64,000 nucleotides of DNA from Gemmatimonadaceae bacterium (GTDB taxonomy: Bacteria; Gemmatimonadota; Gemmatimonadetes; Gemmatimonadales; Gemmatimonadaceae): assembly GCA_036504815.1 (NCBI GenBank), contig DASXUN010000021.1, positions 62,001 to 126,000 of the forward strand, in the 5' to 3' direction. Under the pieces are notes generated by a model. It saw only the letters and a list, made by a program, of their open reading frames with translations, was not told where the DNA came from and ran no database searches. Shown piece by piece: positions 25,666 to 34,757 of this stretch (position 1 is the stretch's first letter; the number at the start of each line of letters is the position of its first letter). The translations under genes and the position numbers were made by a program.

Positions 25666-27126
25666 CTATGCCACGCGCTCCCTCACCCGCCGCGGCATCA
25701 CGGCGGAAACGAGCAGGATGACAGCGATATTCACGAGGAGGGCCACCACACCGACGTTCAGGTCTTTCGCCGCCTGCGGCAGCCCCGGGGCGAGCTTCGC
25801 CAGCGACGTCCCCGACAGCGTGACCGCGGCCACGGTCAGTTCGCCGGCAATGATCCCGGCAAGCGCGGCCGTCGTGCCAATCCGCGGCCGGTCGCCGAAT
25901 GAGAGCACGAGCGCCGGGAAGAGCTGCGTCACGACATTGTAGCCCATCAGCAGCAGCGCGACGATCGCCTGGCCGCCGTGCAGCGCGAGATAGAGCGAGA
26001 TGAGCGCCAGCACCGGCACCATCGAGCGCGCGACGATGCCCACCGTGCGGTCGCTGCTCTGGGGCACCGCGACGCGGAAGATGTTCTTGGCCAGGATTGT
26101 TGCCGCCGTGATCAGCAGCATGGATCCGGGCACCAGGGCGGTCAGCAGTCCCGCCGCGCCAATCATCCCCACCGCCCATGGCGCGAACGTCAGCTTCGCG
26201 ATGCGGAACAGCGACAGGTCCGCGTCGGAGCCGGTCAGTCCCGGCACGGCCAGCGTCGCCGCAAAGCCGGTGAAGAAGACGAAGAGCACCACCAGCTGGT
26301 AGAGCGGCAGCATGACCGCATTCTTGCGGAAGACGTTCTCGCTCTTCGCCGTGTAGACCCCGGCAAAGAACTGCGGCCAGGTATAGACGCCCACCGACGT
26401 CAGCAGCACCGTCGAGATGAACCACGACTGGCTCATCCCGTTGTCGGGGAGGGTGAGGAATCCCGGCTTCGCCGCATCGATGGCCGTGAACATCGCGCCA
26501 TAGCCGCCGTGATAGTGATACGGCAGGTACACGCCCATCACGACCACGATCACCAGGATCATGATGTCCTTCAGCGTCGCGGTCCACGCCGATCCGCGCA
26601 CGCCAGACACCACCACGTAGAACATCAGCGCCGCCGTGCCGCACCACATCGCCGTCACCGGCGAAATGGCGCCATACGACGCTTCCGTGACGATGATGCC
26701 CAGCCCCTTCAGTTGCAGCACGAGATACGGCACCAGCGCCGCGACTCCCACCGCCGAGACGAGCAATCCCATGGCCGGGCTCTCGTACTTGGCGATGAAG
26801 AAGTCGGCTTGCGACACGAGCCCGCGTCCGCGCGCGTAGCGCCAGATGGCCGGCAGCAGGAAGTACGACAGCGTGTAGGCCAGCGTGAGATAGCACAGGA
26901 TGTACAGGGCCGGCGCGCCCTTTCCGTACGCCCACCCGCTTCCGCCAAGGAAGGTGAAGGTGGTGTAGATCTCGCCCGCCATCAGCAGGAAGACGAACAG
27001 GCTACCAAAGCCGCGCCCGCCCACGCTCCACTGCTCGAGCGTCATCGTGTGCCCGCGCTTGGCGAGCAGCCCGAGTCCGATGGCGATGATGAAGAAGGTG
27101 CCAAGGATGGCGAGGGAAATCGTCAT
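25666..27126 (-). CDS. SSS-family sodium/solute symporter (monocarboxylate or amino-acid type)
   Basis: A 486-residue inner-membrane symporter with 13 helices, including WSVGGRGFGSLFVFLLMAGE and an LLMGYNVVTQLFPALVLS segment. The pairing with a DUF3311 subunit is typical of the MctP/YodF-like branch that imports monocarboxylates or amino acids. The ATG at 27126 overlaps the DUF3311 stop (ATGA). With the upstream M20 amidohydrolase it suggests uptake and cleavage of N-acyl amino acids. Confidence 0.9.
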   Translation of the reverse strand: MTISLAILGTFFIIAIGLGLLAKRGHTMTLEQWSVGGRGFGSLFVFLLMAGEIYTTFTFLGGSGWAYGKGAPALYILCYLTLAYTLSYFLLPAIWRYARGRGLVSQADFFIAKYESPAMGLLVSAVGVAALVPYLVLQLKGLGIIVTEASYGAISPVTAMWCGTAALMFYVVVSGVRGSAWTATLKDIMILVIVVVMGVYLPYHYHGGYGAMFTAIDAAKPGFLTLPDNGMSQSWFISTVLLTSVGVYTWPQFFAGVYTAKSENVFRKNAVMLPLYQLVVLFVFFTGFAATLAVPGLTGSDADLSLFRIAKLTFAPWAVGMIGAAGLLTALVPGSMLLITAATILAKNIFRVAVPQSSDRTVGIVARSMVPVLALISLYLALHGGQAIVALLLMGYNVVTQLFPALVLSFGDRPRIGTTAALAGIIAGELTVAAVTLSGTSLAKLAPGLPQAAKDLNVGVVALLVNIAVILLVSAVMPRRVRERVA

Positions 27127-27413
27127 GAGGTCTTTCCCTCATCTTCCCCCGCACCACCCTCTTCTCCCTGCCCCTGCACCTGGTCTGAAGCCAGCCCGTT
27201 CGCGGTGTCAGTTCGCAGTATCCACGCCATGATGGCCGCGGTGACAATCACCCAGGCCACCAGCCAGGCCATCACGAATGGCAATCCAAGAATCAGCGGC
27301 TGCACCCGATTGGCGAACGGGAGTCCGCCGAGCATGCCGAGCGCCGGCAGCAAGGCCAGCAGGTGATATCGGCGCCACCGTGAACGTCGCGTACCGGGCG
27401 AATCAGCCGGCAT
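27123..27413 (-). CDS. DUF3311 small membrane subunit of SSS symporter
   Basis: A 96-residue protein with two helices (about 17-36 and 44-66) matching the DUF3311 pattern LLPALGMLGGLPFANRV, then LPFVMAWLVAWV. Such proteins co-occur with SSS symporters and are believed to support them. The ATG at 27413 overlaps the M20 stop by 11 bases, and the stop overlaps the symporter ATG by 4, so the three genes are tightly coupled. The Gln/Gly/Glu-rich tail (about 78-96) is encoded by a C-rich stretch that shares 13 bases with the repeat near 4.8 kb. Confidence 0.85.
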   Translation of the reverse strand: MPADSPGTRRSRWRRYHLLALLPALGMLGGLPFANRVQPLILGLPFVMAWLVAWVIVTAAIMAWILRTDTANGLASDQVQGQGEEGGAGEDEGKTS

Positions 27414-28596
27414 GGGGATCACCAAGTTGTGCGAGGGCTGCGGCGACGAAGATGCGCGTGCCGTAGTCCAGCGCGCGTTCGTCGAGGTCGAAGCGTTCGT
27501 GATGGTGAGGATAGACGATGCCGCGTTCCTCATTGCGTGCGCCGATGAAGAAGAACGCGCCCGGCGTGGCCTGCTGGTACGCCGAGAAGTCCTCGGCGCC
27601 CATCGTGGGCCTCGCCTCGACCAGCACGTCCGGTCCGAGGGCGCGCACCACGGCGCGCCGCACCAGGTCACAGGCGGCCGCGTCGTTGTCGACGGCGGCG
27701 TACCCGGGTTCGAACGTCCACTCGTAGGTCGCGCCGTGCGCACTGCAGATTCCCGCCACCACGCGTTCCATCAGCACGGGTATGCGCTGTCGCAGTTCCG
27801 GATCGAAGGTGCGCACCGTGCCCGCCATCTCCACGGCGCCGGGGATCACGTTCGTCGTGCTGCCGCCGTTGATTTGCGTCACCGAAATCACCGCCGACGC
27901 CAGCGGATCGACGTTCCGCGACACGACGTGCTGCAGGCTCGTGACCACCTCCGCCGCCGTCACGATCGGGTCGATGGTCTGTTGCGGAATGGCGGCGTGC
28001 CCGCCGGCGCCGGTGATCGTGATCCGGAACGTGTTCAGCGACGCCATCAACGGCCCGGCCTTCACGCCGACGCGGCCGAACGACATCGACAACCAGAGAT
28101 GGGCACCGATGACCAGCTCCACGCCGTCGAGCGCGCCGGCCGCGACCATCTGCGACGCGCCGCCAGGATACAGTTCCTCCGCGTGCTGAAAGAGGAAGCG
28201 CACCTCTCCCCGCAGCGCGCGCCGGTGACCGAGCAGCACCTTCACGGCGCCCAGGAGCATCGAGGTATGGCCGTCGTGACCGCAGGCGTGCATCACCCCC
28301 GGCGCCTGTGACACGAAGTCGTGCGTGTTCGCCTCGACGATCGGCAGGGCATCGATGTCGGCGCGGATCGCGAGCACCGGCCCCGGTCCCGCCTCACCAA
28401 ACAACCGCGCCATCACGCTGGTCGGCGTCGGTCTGGAGATCTCCAGTCCGCCAAACGACGCCAGCGTGTCCGCGACAAACTGCGACGTGTTCCGTTCGTG
28501 GAATGACAACTCGGGGTGCTGGTGCAGGTGCCGGCGCCAGGTGATGACCTGTTCGCGCATGGAGTCAGGCGTTGCGGCAGAGGTGGTGGCAGACAC
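27403..28596 (-). CDS. M20-family amidohydrolase (HipO-like)
   Basis: A 397-residue cytoplasmic metal-dependent hydrolase of the hippurate hydrolase / N-acyl-L-amino-acid amidohydrolase group. Visible features are RRHLHQHPELSFHE, the metal ligands in MHACGHDGHTSML, the catalytic-type Glu pair in QHAEELYPGG, the dimerisation domain (GAGGHAA) and the late ligand region MGAEDFSAY. It releases amino acids from N-acyl or aromatic conjugates. The GTG at 28596 has a GAGGGAG site; an ATG at 28560 is a possible later start. Confidence 0.92.
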   Translation of the reverse strand: MSATTSAATPDSMREQVITWRRHLHQHPELSFHERNTSQFVADTLASFGGLEISRPTPTSVMARLFGEAGPGPVLAIRADIDALPIVEANTHDFVSQAPGVMHACGHDGHTSMLLGAVKVLLGHRRALRGEVRFLFQHAEELYPGGASQMVAAGALDGVELVIGAHLWLSMSFGRVGVKAGPLMASLNTFRITITGAGGHAAIPQQTIDPIVTAAEVVTSLQHVVSRNVDPLASAVISVTQINGGSTTNVIPGAVEMAGTVRTFDPELRQRIPVLMERVVAGICSAHGATYEWTFEPGYAAVDNDAAACDLVRRAVVRALGPDVLVEARPTMGAEDFSAYQQATPGAFFFIGARNEERGIVYPHHHERFDLDERALDYGTRIFVAAALAQLGDPHAG

Positions 28597-28683
28597 GGGC
28601 TCCCTCGGGGATTGGCGGCGATCAGCGTGCCACTAAGAATTACCGCGGGGGCGCGCCCGCCGACAGCGCGAACGAGAGTCCCT

Positions 28684-30450
28684 TCAGTAGCCCGCAATCC
28701 CGCCCGGGCGACGCGGGTCGCCCACGGCTTCGTAGCCGCCACGCACGCGCATGATCGCGTTCACAAGCCCCACGTTGCTGATCAAGCCCACGGCATGCCC
28801 GCGTGCGGTGAGCGCTTCGATGGTCGACCGGTCGAGACCGCGTGGCTCCGTCCGCAGCGTGTCGGGCAGGGCCTGATGATGCAGGCGCGGCGCCGCCATC
28901 GCGTCGGCGATCGACATCCGGTGATCGATGACGTTGAGGATCACCTGGGAGGTCGCCGTGATGATTCGCGGCCCGCCGCGGCATCCCACCACCAGGAGCA
29001 GCTGCCCGGCCGGGTCGAGCACGATGGTCGGTGACATGGCGCTCAGCGGCCGTTTGCCCGGCGCCACCGCGTTGTTCTCGCCTTCCACGAGCCCAAACTG
29101 GTTCGGCTCGCCCGGCTTCGCCGCCAGGTCGTCCATCTCGTTGTTCATGAAGAATCCCGCCCCGCGCACCAGGACGCCCGAACCGTAGAGTCCGTTCGTC
29201 GTGGTCGTCATCGCCACCGCATTGCCGCGGGCGTCCACGACGGAGAAGTGCGTCGTCTCGGTCCCCTCGCGCATGCGCCGCTCCAGCGCGGGGGTCGGCG
29301 TATGGCGCACCGGGTCGATCGTTGCGCGCAACCGCCTCGCATACCCCTTGTCCGTCATCGTGTCCACCGGCACACGCACGAAGGCGGGGTCGCCCATCCG
29401 GCTGTTCCGGTCGATGAACGCGCGCTGATAGGCCGATCCGAGGAGGTGCGCGTAGTCGGCCGTCGCAATCGGCGGCAGCGTATCGTACGTCTCGAGGATG
29501 TTCAGCGCTTCCGCCACGATGGTGCCGCCGCTCGACGACGGCGGCATCGTGATGAAGCCATAGCCCCGGTACGATCCCCGAATTGGCGTCCGCCAGATCG
29601 GCTTGTAGTTGGCGAGATCGCCCTTCGTGATGATGCCGCCGCCTCGCTGCATCTCCGCAACGATCGAATCGGCCACCTCCCCCTTGTAGAACGCATCGGC
29701 GCCCTGTTCGGCGATGAGCCGCAGGGTGCGCGCCAGCCACGGCTGCCTGAGCCGCGATCCAACGGCGGGAACGCGGCCCTCCGGCAGGAAGACGCCGGCG
29801 GCCACGGGGAACTTCGCGATGCGTGCGCTGTCGTTGCGCACCGAACGCGCAAAGTTCTCGCTGACCACAAAGCCGTCTTCGGCGAGCCGAATCGCCGGCT
29901 GCATCACGGTCCGCAGCGGCAACGTGCCGTACTTCGCGAGGACGGTCGTCAGCCCGGCCACCGATCCGGGGACGCCGGATGCCAGGGGTCCATCGAGGCT
30001 CTTGTCGGTTTTGTTTCCCTGTGCGTCCAGATACATGTTGCGGGTGGCCTTCCCGGGTGCCATCTCACGAAAGTCGATGGCGTCGGTGCGTCCGTCCGCC
30101 ATGCGCAGGACGAGGTAGCCGCCACCGCCAATGTTGCCCGCCTCCTGATACGTGACCGCCAGCGCGAAGGCCGTGGCCACCGCACCATCCACGGCGTTGC
30201 CGCCGGCGCGCATGACGTCCACGCCCGCCGCGCTCGCAATTGGATCGTCGCTGGCCACCATCGCCTGCGCGGCAAAGGTGGCCTTCGCCCCCGGCTGCCA
30301 CGGCCATTCTGCGGGGAAGACGGGCACGCGCCGTTCGGGAATCGCGGGTGCCTCCGCGCGTGAAGCAGATTTCGTCGCTGGCCACTCGCAGGCGGCAATC
30401 GTCAGGGCGAGGAGCGCAATCGGTATGTACGGTCGGCAGGTCGGTCGCAT
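28684..30450 (-). CDS. ggt: Gamma-glutamyltransferase, lipoprotein type
   Basis: A 588-residue Ntn hydrolase precursor that hydrolyses or transfers gamma-glutamyl groups from glutathione and related peptides. The N-terminus is a lipoprotein signal with Cys21 (LTIAAC). The large-subunit part runs to about 398. Autocleavage should occur before Thr399 in ETTHFSVVD, the small-subunit nucleophile. Substrate-site blocks SAMSPTIVLD and GCRGGPRIITAT follow. The ATG at 30450 is chosen for the lipobox; a longer frame exists upstream. It is divergent from the DUF4382 gene. Confidence 0.93.
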   Translation of the reverse strand: MRPTCRPYIPIALLALTIAACEWPATKSASRAEAPAIPERRVPVFPAEWPWQPGAKATFAAQAMVASDDPIASAAGVDVMRAGGNAVDGAVATAFALAVTYQEAGNIGGGGYLVLRMADGRTDAIDFREMAPGKATRNMYLDAQGNKTDKSLDGPLASGVPGSVAGLTTVLAKYGTLPLRTVMQPAIRLAEDGFVVSENFARSVRNDSARIAKFPVAAGVFLPEGRVPAVGSRLRQPWLARTLRLIAEQGADAFYKGEVADSIVAEMQRGGGIITKGDLANYKPIWRTPIRGSYRGYGFITMPPSSSGGTIVAEALNILETYDTLPPIATADYAHLLGSAYQRAFIDRNSRMGDPAFVRVPVDTMTDKGYARRLRATIDPVRHTPTPALERRMREGTETTHFSVVDARGNAVAMTTTTNGLYGSGVLVRGAGFFMNNEMDDLAAKPGEPNQFGLVEGENNAVAPGKRPLSAMSPTIVLDPAGQLLLVVGCRGGPRIITATSQVILNVIDHRMSIADAMAAPRLHHQALPDTLRTEPRGLDRSTIEALTARGHAVGLISNVGLVNAIMRVRGGYEAVGDPRRPGGIAGY

Positions 30451-30669
30451 GGCACACCTGTGTTCAGTGCAGCGGAGCGTCGGCAGAGAGGCTGAATTTG
30501 CCTCACGCACCCGGGCCACGCGAGGCATGGACCATTGGGACTACTCACATTGCGCGATGGTTTCGCAAGCGGGAGAAGCCTACTCATTCGACATCCCCCG
30601 AAATGGTGGCGGCGCATCCCGATGCCGCTGGATGATCGGGCGTCACACGTCACCAGCAACGAGGACCGC

Positions 30670-31365
30670 ATGACCAACACCAGAACCTCCGCACGACCCA
30701 CGCCCACCACGAAACCCGTCGCGAACACGCCACCGTCCGCGTGGCTGCGCACGACCGGGATCGCCGCGCTCTTCGCGGCCGCGACACTCGCCACCGCCTG
30801 CGGCACGTCCACGACCGAAGCGGGCCGCGGCACGATCGCGGTGCAGCTGACGGACGCGCCGTTCCCGACCGATTCCGTGCAGCGCGTCGACATCTTCGTC
30901 GTCCGCGTGGACGCGCGAATGGCCGACACCGACTCGGCGGCCGCAGCCAAGGGCGCGCCGGATGACAGCGCGAGCACCGGTGGTTGGACGACGATCACGC
31001 GGCCAAATCAGCTGGTCAATCTCCTGGCGTACCAGAGTGGCGCCGTCCTGCCGCTTGGCAATGCGGGCGTGGCCGCGGGAAACTATGCCGGCTTCCGCCT
31101 GATCCTCGATCCCACCAGATCGAGCGTCACGCTCAAGAACGGCGCCGTGCTGAGTGGCACGAGCACCCCCAGCATTCTCTTCCCCAGCGGTTCGCGCAGC
31201 GGCATCAAGGTCGTCTTCGCCACGCCGGTTGCAGTCGCGGCCAACGATACCACGACGGTGCTCGTCGATTTCATCGTCGCGAACAGTTTCGTGATGCGCG
31301 GCAACTCCATCAGCCAGAACGGCCTGCTGTTCAAGCCGGTCATTCAGGGTTCGGTCCGGCCGTAA
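30670..31365 (+). CDS. DUF4382 lipoprotein
   Basis: A 231-residue exported protein: a long basic N-terminus, a hydrophobic stretch and lipidation Cys44 (LATAC). The following GTIAVQLTDAPFPTDSVQRV block and the LLAYQSGAVLPLGNAGVAAG segment are hallmarks of DUF4382, a beta-sandwich domain of unknown function found in lipoproteins of Bacteroidota, Gemmatimonadota and others. The ATG at 30670 has a GAGGA site. Confidence 0.85.
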   Translation: MTNTRTSARPTPTTKPVANTPPSAWLRTTGIAALFAAATLATACGTSTTEAGRGTIAVQLTDAPFPTDSVQRVDIFVVRVDARMADTDSAAAAKGAPDDSASTGGWTTITRPNQLVNLLAYQSGAVLPLGNAGVAAGNYAGFRLILDPTRSSVTLKNGAVLSGTSTPSILFPSGSRSGIKVVFATPVAVAANDTTTVLVDFIVANSFVMRGNSISQNGLLFKPVIQGSVRP

Positions 31366-31432
31366 CGCTCGCGCGACGGCCCCCCGGACGATCAGCGCGT
31401 CGATGTGTAGGACGCCGTCTGACCCTTGGTTC

Positions 31433-31465
31433 GTGCTGCCAGGTGCTAATTGCAGTTGGCAGCAC
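31433..31465. other. Stem-loop in intergenic region
   Basis: GTGCTGCCA (31433-31441) and TGGCAGCAC (31457-31465) are 9-bp inverted arms around a 15-base loop, in the 276-base gap between the DUF4382 gene and the next gene. There is no T-run. It could be a weak terminator or a leader structure; I see no riboswitch pattern. Confidence 0.35.
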
Positions 31466-31641
31466 GTGTCCTGCGAAACTTGAAGAACCTGGGCGGTTAT
31501 ACAGAACAGGGATGGGGAGCATCCGGCGGTCGCCGGGTGCTGCGCCGTCTGAGCCGGTCTCTTCCCAGCGATCACGACGGTGGTGACGCTGGTCCGCAGT
31601 GAACTCCCGTAGGACCTCTTCATTACATATCGGAGGATCGC

Positions 31642-32187
31642 ATGAACAGGCCAGTGCAGACATTTTCGATTGCGCGAACGGCGGTCATCGCCACGTTGCT
31701 GCTTGGCGTGGCCCTGCCGGCCGCAGCACAGAAGGGCAAGCAGCCCGCCGGACCTCCCGTCACGACACAAGGCGCCGTGAAGTCGAATCCGAAGGCGGAC
31801 AAGGGCCAGGCGACGGCCGAAGCCAGCCGCACCGAGGCGCGCGAACGCAAGATGGCAGCGGACGTCGCCAAGTCTGAAGCCAAGGCGCTTCGCGACGCGG
31901 CCAAGGTGGCGCGCAAGGAGCCCGTGGCCCTGCTCAAGGGCGTGCCGATGACCAAGGAGCAGCGCAAGGCGGCCAAGGAGAGCCGGAAGCGTTACGAAGC
32001 CGAAGTCCGCGAACTGGACAAGGAAGCCCGGCAGAATGAGAAGGATGGCGTTCGCGATGCCACGGCCACCGCGCGCCTCGAGGCGCTTCGGCTCAAGGAG
32101 CGCGCCGAACTGCGGGCGTTGCTGAGCTCCGAGGGACGCGCGCGCTTCGACGAGAACGTCGCCGCGTACGGCCGCAAGAAACCCTGA
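31642..32187 (+). CDS. Secreted, charged helical protein of unknown function
   Basis: The 181-residue product has a signal peptide (to about 29, PAAAQ), a Lys/Pro-rich linker and then a long, highly charged alpha-helical region rich in Ala, Lys, Glu and Arg (about 50-175). The pattern MTKEQRKAAKESRKRYEAE, then a second helix ending in an FDENV-like segment, recalls periplasmic Spy/CpxP-like chaperone folds, which is a guess. The ribosome site CGGAGGA is strong. A clear terminator follows. Confidence 0.65.
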   Translation: MNRPVQTFSIARTAVIATLLLGVALPAAAQKGKQPAGPPVTTQGAVKSNPKADKGQATAEASRTEARERKMAADVAKSEAKALRDAAKVARKEPVALLKGVPMTKEQRKAAKESRKRYEAEVRELDKEARQNEKDGVRDATATARLEALRLKERAELRALLSSEGRARFDENVAAYGRKKP

Positions 32188-32206
32188 TTTCCTGTTCCTG
32201 ATCTTC

Positions 32207-32238
32207 AAGACGGGCCCCGTGGGGGCCCGTCTTGTTTT
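32207..32238 (+). terminator. Rho-independent terminator
   Basis: AAGACGGGCCCC (32207-32218) pairs perfectly with 32222-32233, followed by GTTTT. It lies 20 bases after the stop of the charged helical protein and is the clearest intrinsic terminator in the window. Confidence 0.85.
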
Positions 32239-32343
32239 CCCTGGTGACGTCAGCCGACGGGAAGCGATTTCCGTATTATAGAAACGCGTCGCGCCTTTCA
32301 TAGGCTTCGCATCTGTCGGGACCACTCGATCGTGACTCCTCCC

Positions 32344-33594
32344 ATGCTGACATCAGTGCGCGGCCTCGCCCTGGCCGCACTCGCCCTCGCCGCCTGCGCG
32401 CCGCACCGGCCGCCCGTCGTTCGGACCCCCATTCCCATGCCGCCGGAGGTGCGCGCACTCTGGGTGGTGCGCGATGTGCTCACCCACCCTGACAGCATCA
32501 AGGTGATGGTGGCGCGCGCGCACGCGAGCGGCTTCAACACGCTCATCGTGCAGGTGCGCGGACGTGGCGACGCGTACTACAACGCGCGATGGGAACCGCG
32601 CGCGGCCGGTATCGCCGACATCAAGGGCTTCGATCCGCTCGCGCTCGTGATCAAGGAGGCGCACGCCCGCAACATCGCGGTGCACGCGTGGCTCAATACC
32701 ATGCTCCTCGCGAACATGGACACGCCGCCCACTGACACGGCGCACATGCTCAACCGTCGGCCCGACTTGCTCGCCGTGCCGTACAGCGTGGCGCGCGAAC
32801 TGTATGCGATGGATCCGTTCACTCCGCAGTACCGCGCCCGGATCCTCGAGGCGGCCAGGCTGGAACGGGCGCAGGTGGAGGGCGTCTATCTCTCGCCCGC
32901 CGCCCCCGAGACGAAGGAACACATCTACTCCATGTGGATGGACGTCCTCGAGCACTACGACGTGGACGGCCTCAACTTCGACTACGTCCGGTATCCGGCG
33001 CCTTCACACGACTACTCGCGCGTCTCGCTCGACCGCTTCCGCCGCTGGCTGCTTCCGCAGCTGTCCGAAGAACAGCGCGGGCGATTCGCCGTGCTTGGCG
33101 CGGATCCCCTCGCCTATGCCGATTCCTTCCCGGCCCAGTACAACGACTTCCGGCGCGCGCAGATGACCGAGATCGTGGAGCGCGTCTACTTCGGGGTGAA
33201 GAAACGCAATCCCAACGTCCTGGTTTCCGCGGATGTCTTCGCGAATGCGAAAGACGCGTACGAGAACCGTTTCCAGGACTGGACCGACTGGCTGCGCCGC
33301 GGCTTTCTCGACGTCGCCGCCCTGATGGCGTACAACACCAACACGCAGCTGGTGAGCGACCAGGTCAAGGTGGCCATCGAGGCGGGTGGCGGTGCCAAGG
33401 TCTGGGCGGGGCTGGGCGCGTACCGCATGGAGGCGGACTCCCTGGTGGCAAAGATCAATGCCGCCCGCACCCTCGGTGCGCGCGGCATCGTCCTCTTCTC
33501 CTACAATTTCACCGTTCGACCCGGCCCGCTCAATCCGAATATGGACTACCTGCAGCGCGTGCAGCGCGCCGCGTGGCCCGCCCCGACTCCCTAG
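32344..33594 (+). CDS. Family 10 glycosyl hydrolase-like lipoprotein (GHL10/DUF187)
   Basis: A 416-residue lipoprotein (Cys18 in ALAAC) with a GHL10 TIM barrel: EVRALWVVRDVL, then ANTLI-type strand FNTLIVQVRGRGDAYY, HAWLNTMLLAN, and the conserved VDGLNFDYVRYP with acidic residues at the barrel end. LVSADVFAN and LMAYNTN follow. GHL10 proteins are thought to act on cell-wall or uronic-type glycans, but few are characterised. A GTG at 32332 would add four residues; neither start has a good ribosome site. It converges with ychF and shares a CTAG with its stop. Confidence 0.82.
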   Translation: MLTSVRGLALAALALAACAPHRPPVVRTPIPMPPEVRALWVVRDVLTHPDSIKVMVARAHASGFNTLIVQVRGRGDAYYNARWEPRAAGIADIKGFDPLALVIKEAHARNIAVHAWLNTMLLANMDTPPTDTAHMLNRRPDLLAVPYSVARELYAMDPFTPQYRARILEAARLERAQVEGVYLSPAAPETKEHIYSMWMDVLEHYDVDGLNFDYVRYPAPSHDYSRVSLDRFRRWLLPQLSEEQRGRFAVLGADPLAYADSFPAQYNDFRRAQMTEIVERVYFGVKKRNPNVLVSADVFANAKDAYENRFQDWTDWLRRGFLDVAALMAYNTNTQLVSDQVKVAIEAGGGAKVWAGLGAYRMEADSLVAKINAARTLGARGIVLFSYNFTVRPGPLNPNMDYLQRVQRAAWPAPTP

Positions 33595-34631
33595 ACGTTG
33601 AAGCGGATGTGCAGGATGTCGCCGTCCTGCACCAGGTAGTCCTTGCCTTCCACCTTGAGATGGCCGTTGTCGCGGGCGGCGTGTTCCGATCCGTCCACGA
33701 TGAAATGCTCGTACGCGATCACCTCGGCCCGGATGAACCCGCGCTCGAGATCCGAGTGGATCTTCCCCGCCGCCTGCTTGGCGTGGGTGCCGCGCAGGAT
33801 GGGCCACGCCCGCACCTCGTCCTGCCCAACGGTGAAGAATGAGATGAGGTCGAGCAGGCTGTAGGTACCGCGGATGAATCGCGACGCCGCGGACTCCGTC
33901 AGGCCGAGGTCCTCGAGAAACGCCTTCTGGTCGGCGGCATCCATGGCCGCAATCTCGGCCTCGACGCTGGCCGACAGCACCACCCCGGCCGCGTGCAGCT
34001 GCCCGAGGCGCTTCGCCATCTCCGGAGGCATCGGAGCGGCCGCCTCCGATTCGCTCCGGTTCAGCACCACCATCAACGGTCGGTCAGTCAGGAAGCCGAA
34101 GTTCGTCAGCTTGCTGCGATCGAGGTGATTGGGGGGGATCGAGCGCAGTGGCTGCTCCGATTCAAGCGTCGCGCGCATCATCTCGAAGTTCGCGATGTCG
34201 TGCGGGTCGCGTCGCTCCTTCCGCGCCTTGTCCAGCCAGCGCTCGATCATTGCGAGGTCGGCGAACAGGCATTCGGTCACGAACGCGTCAAGGTCCTTCA
34301 TCGGGTTCGGCGCTCCGTCGAGCGCCGGATTCTGGAAATCGCGCAGCACCAGCGCCAGCACGTCCTGGTCGCGAATCTGCTGCAGCGCCTTCCCGGAAAG
34401 TCCCTTGCTCTCAGCGCCGTGCTCACCGGGAATGTCGCTGTAGACGATCTCCGCGTACGTCGTCTTCTTCGGACTGAACATCGCGCTCAGTTTGTCGATG
34501 CGCGCATCAGGCACCCGGACCGTGCCGAGGTGCACCTCGCCGCCGAAGCCGATGGGGACGTGCAGTCCCGTGAGCGTGTTGAAGACGGTCGTCTTCCCGG
34601 ACCCCGCGAAACCCACCAATCCAATGCGCAT
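33591..34631 (-). CDS. ychF: YchF/OLA1-like GTP- or ATP-binding protein, divergent
   Basis: A 346-residue cytoplasmic Obg-family NTPase. The C-terminal TGS/DUF933 region is classic: GTHAKQAAGKIHSDLERGF and then EGKDYLVQDGDILHIRFNV. The N-terminal G domain is unusual: the P-loop is GFAGSGKTT instead of GLPNVGKST, and the G4 site reads NRSE where YchF has NxxE. YchF binds ribosomes and prefers ATP. It could be the sole YchF or a paralogue. The stop overlaps the convergent glycosidase stop within one CTAG. Confidence 0.82.
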   Translation of the reverse strand: MRIGLVGFAGSGKTTVFNTLTGLHVPIGFGGEVHLGTVRVPDARIDKLSAMFSPKKTTYAEIVYSDIPGEHGAESKGLSGKALQQIRDQDVLALVLRDFQNPALDGAPNPMKDLDAFVTECLFADLAMIERWLDKARKERRDPHDIANFEMMRATLESEQPLRSIPPNHLDRSKLTNFGFLTDRPLMVVLNRSESEAAAPMPPEMAKRLGQLHAAGVVLSASVEAEIAAMDAADQKAFLEDLGLTESAASRFIRGTYSLLDLISFFTVGQDEVRAWPILRGTHAKQAAGKIHSDLERGFIRAEVIAYEHFIVDGSEHAARDNGHLKVEGKDYLVQDGDILHIRFNV

Positions 34632-34757
34632 GGACTTAAGAATCGGTGCGCCGCCACGGAATTGCCAGCGACCCGCTGGGCGCGCGACAGCCGCGATTGT
34701 GGTGTCGCCACGCGACCGGCCGCGCTACCTTCTTCGGGATCAACCGGAGGGTGATTC

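Noticed and set aside
31366-31641. Riboswitch or structured RNA in the gap before the charged helical protein
   Set aside because: One 9-bp stem-loop only; no conserved aptamer sequence recognised and no attenuator near the start.
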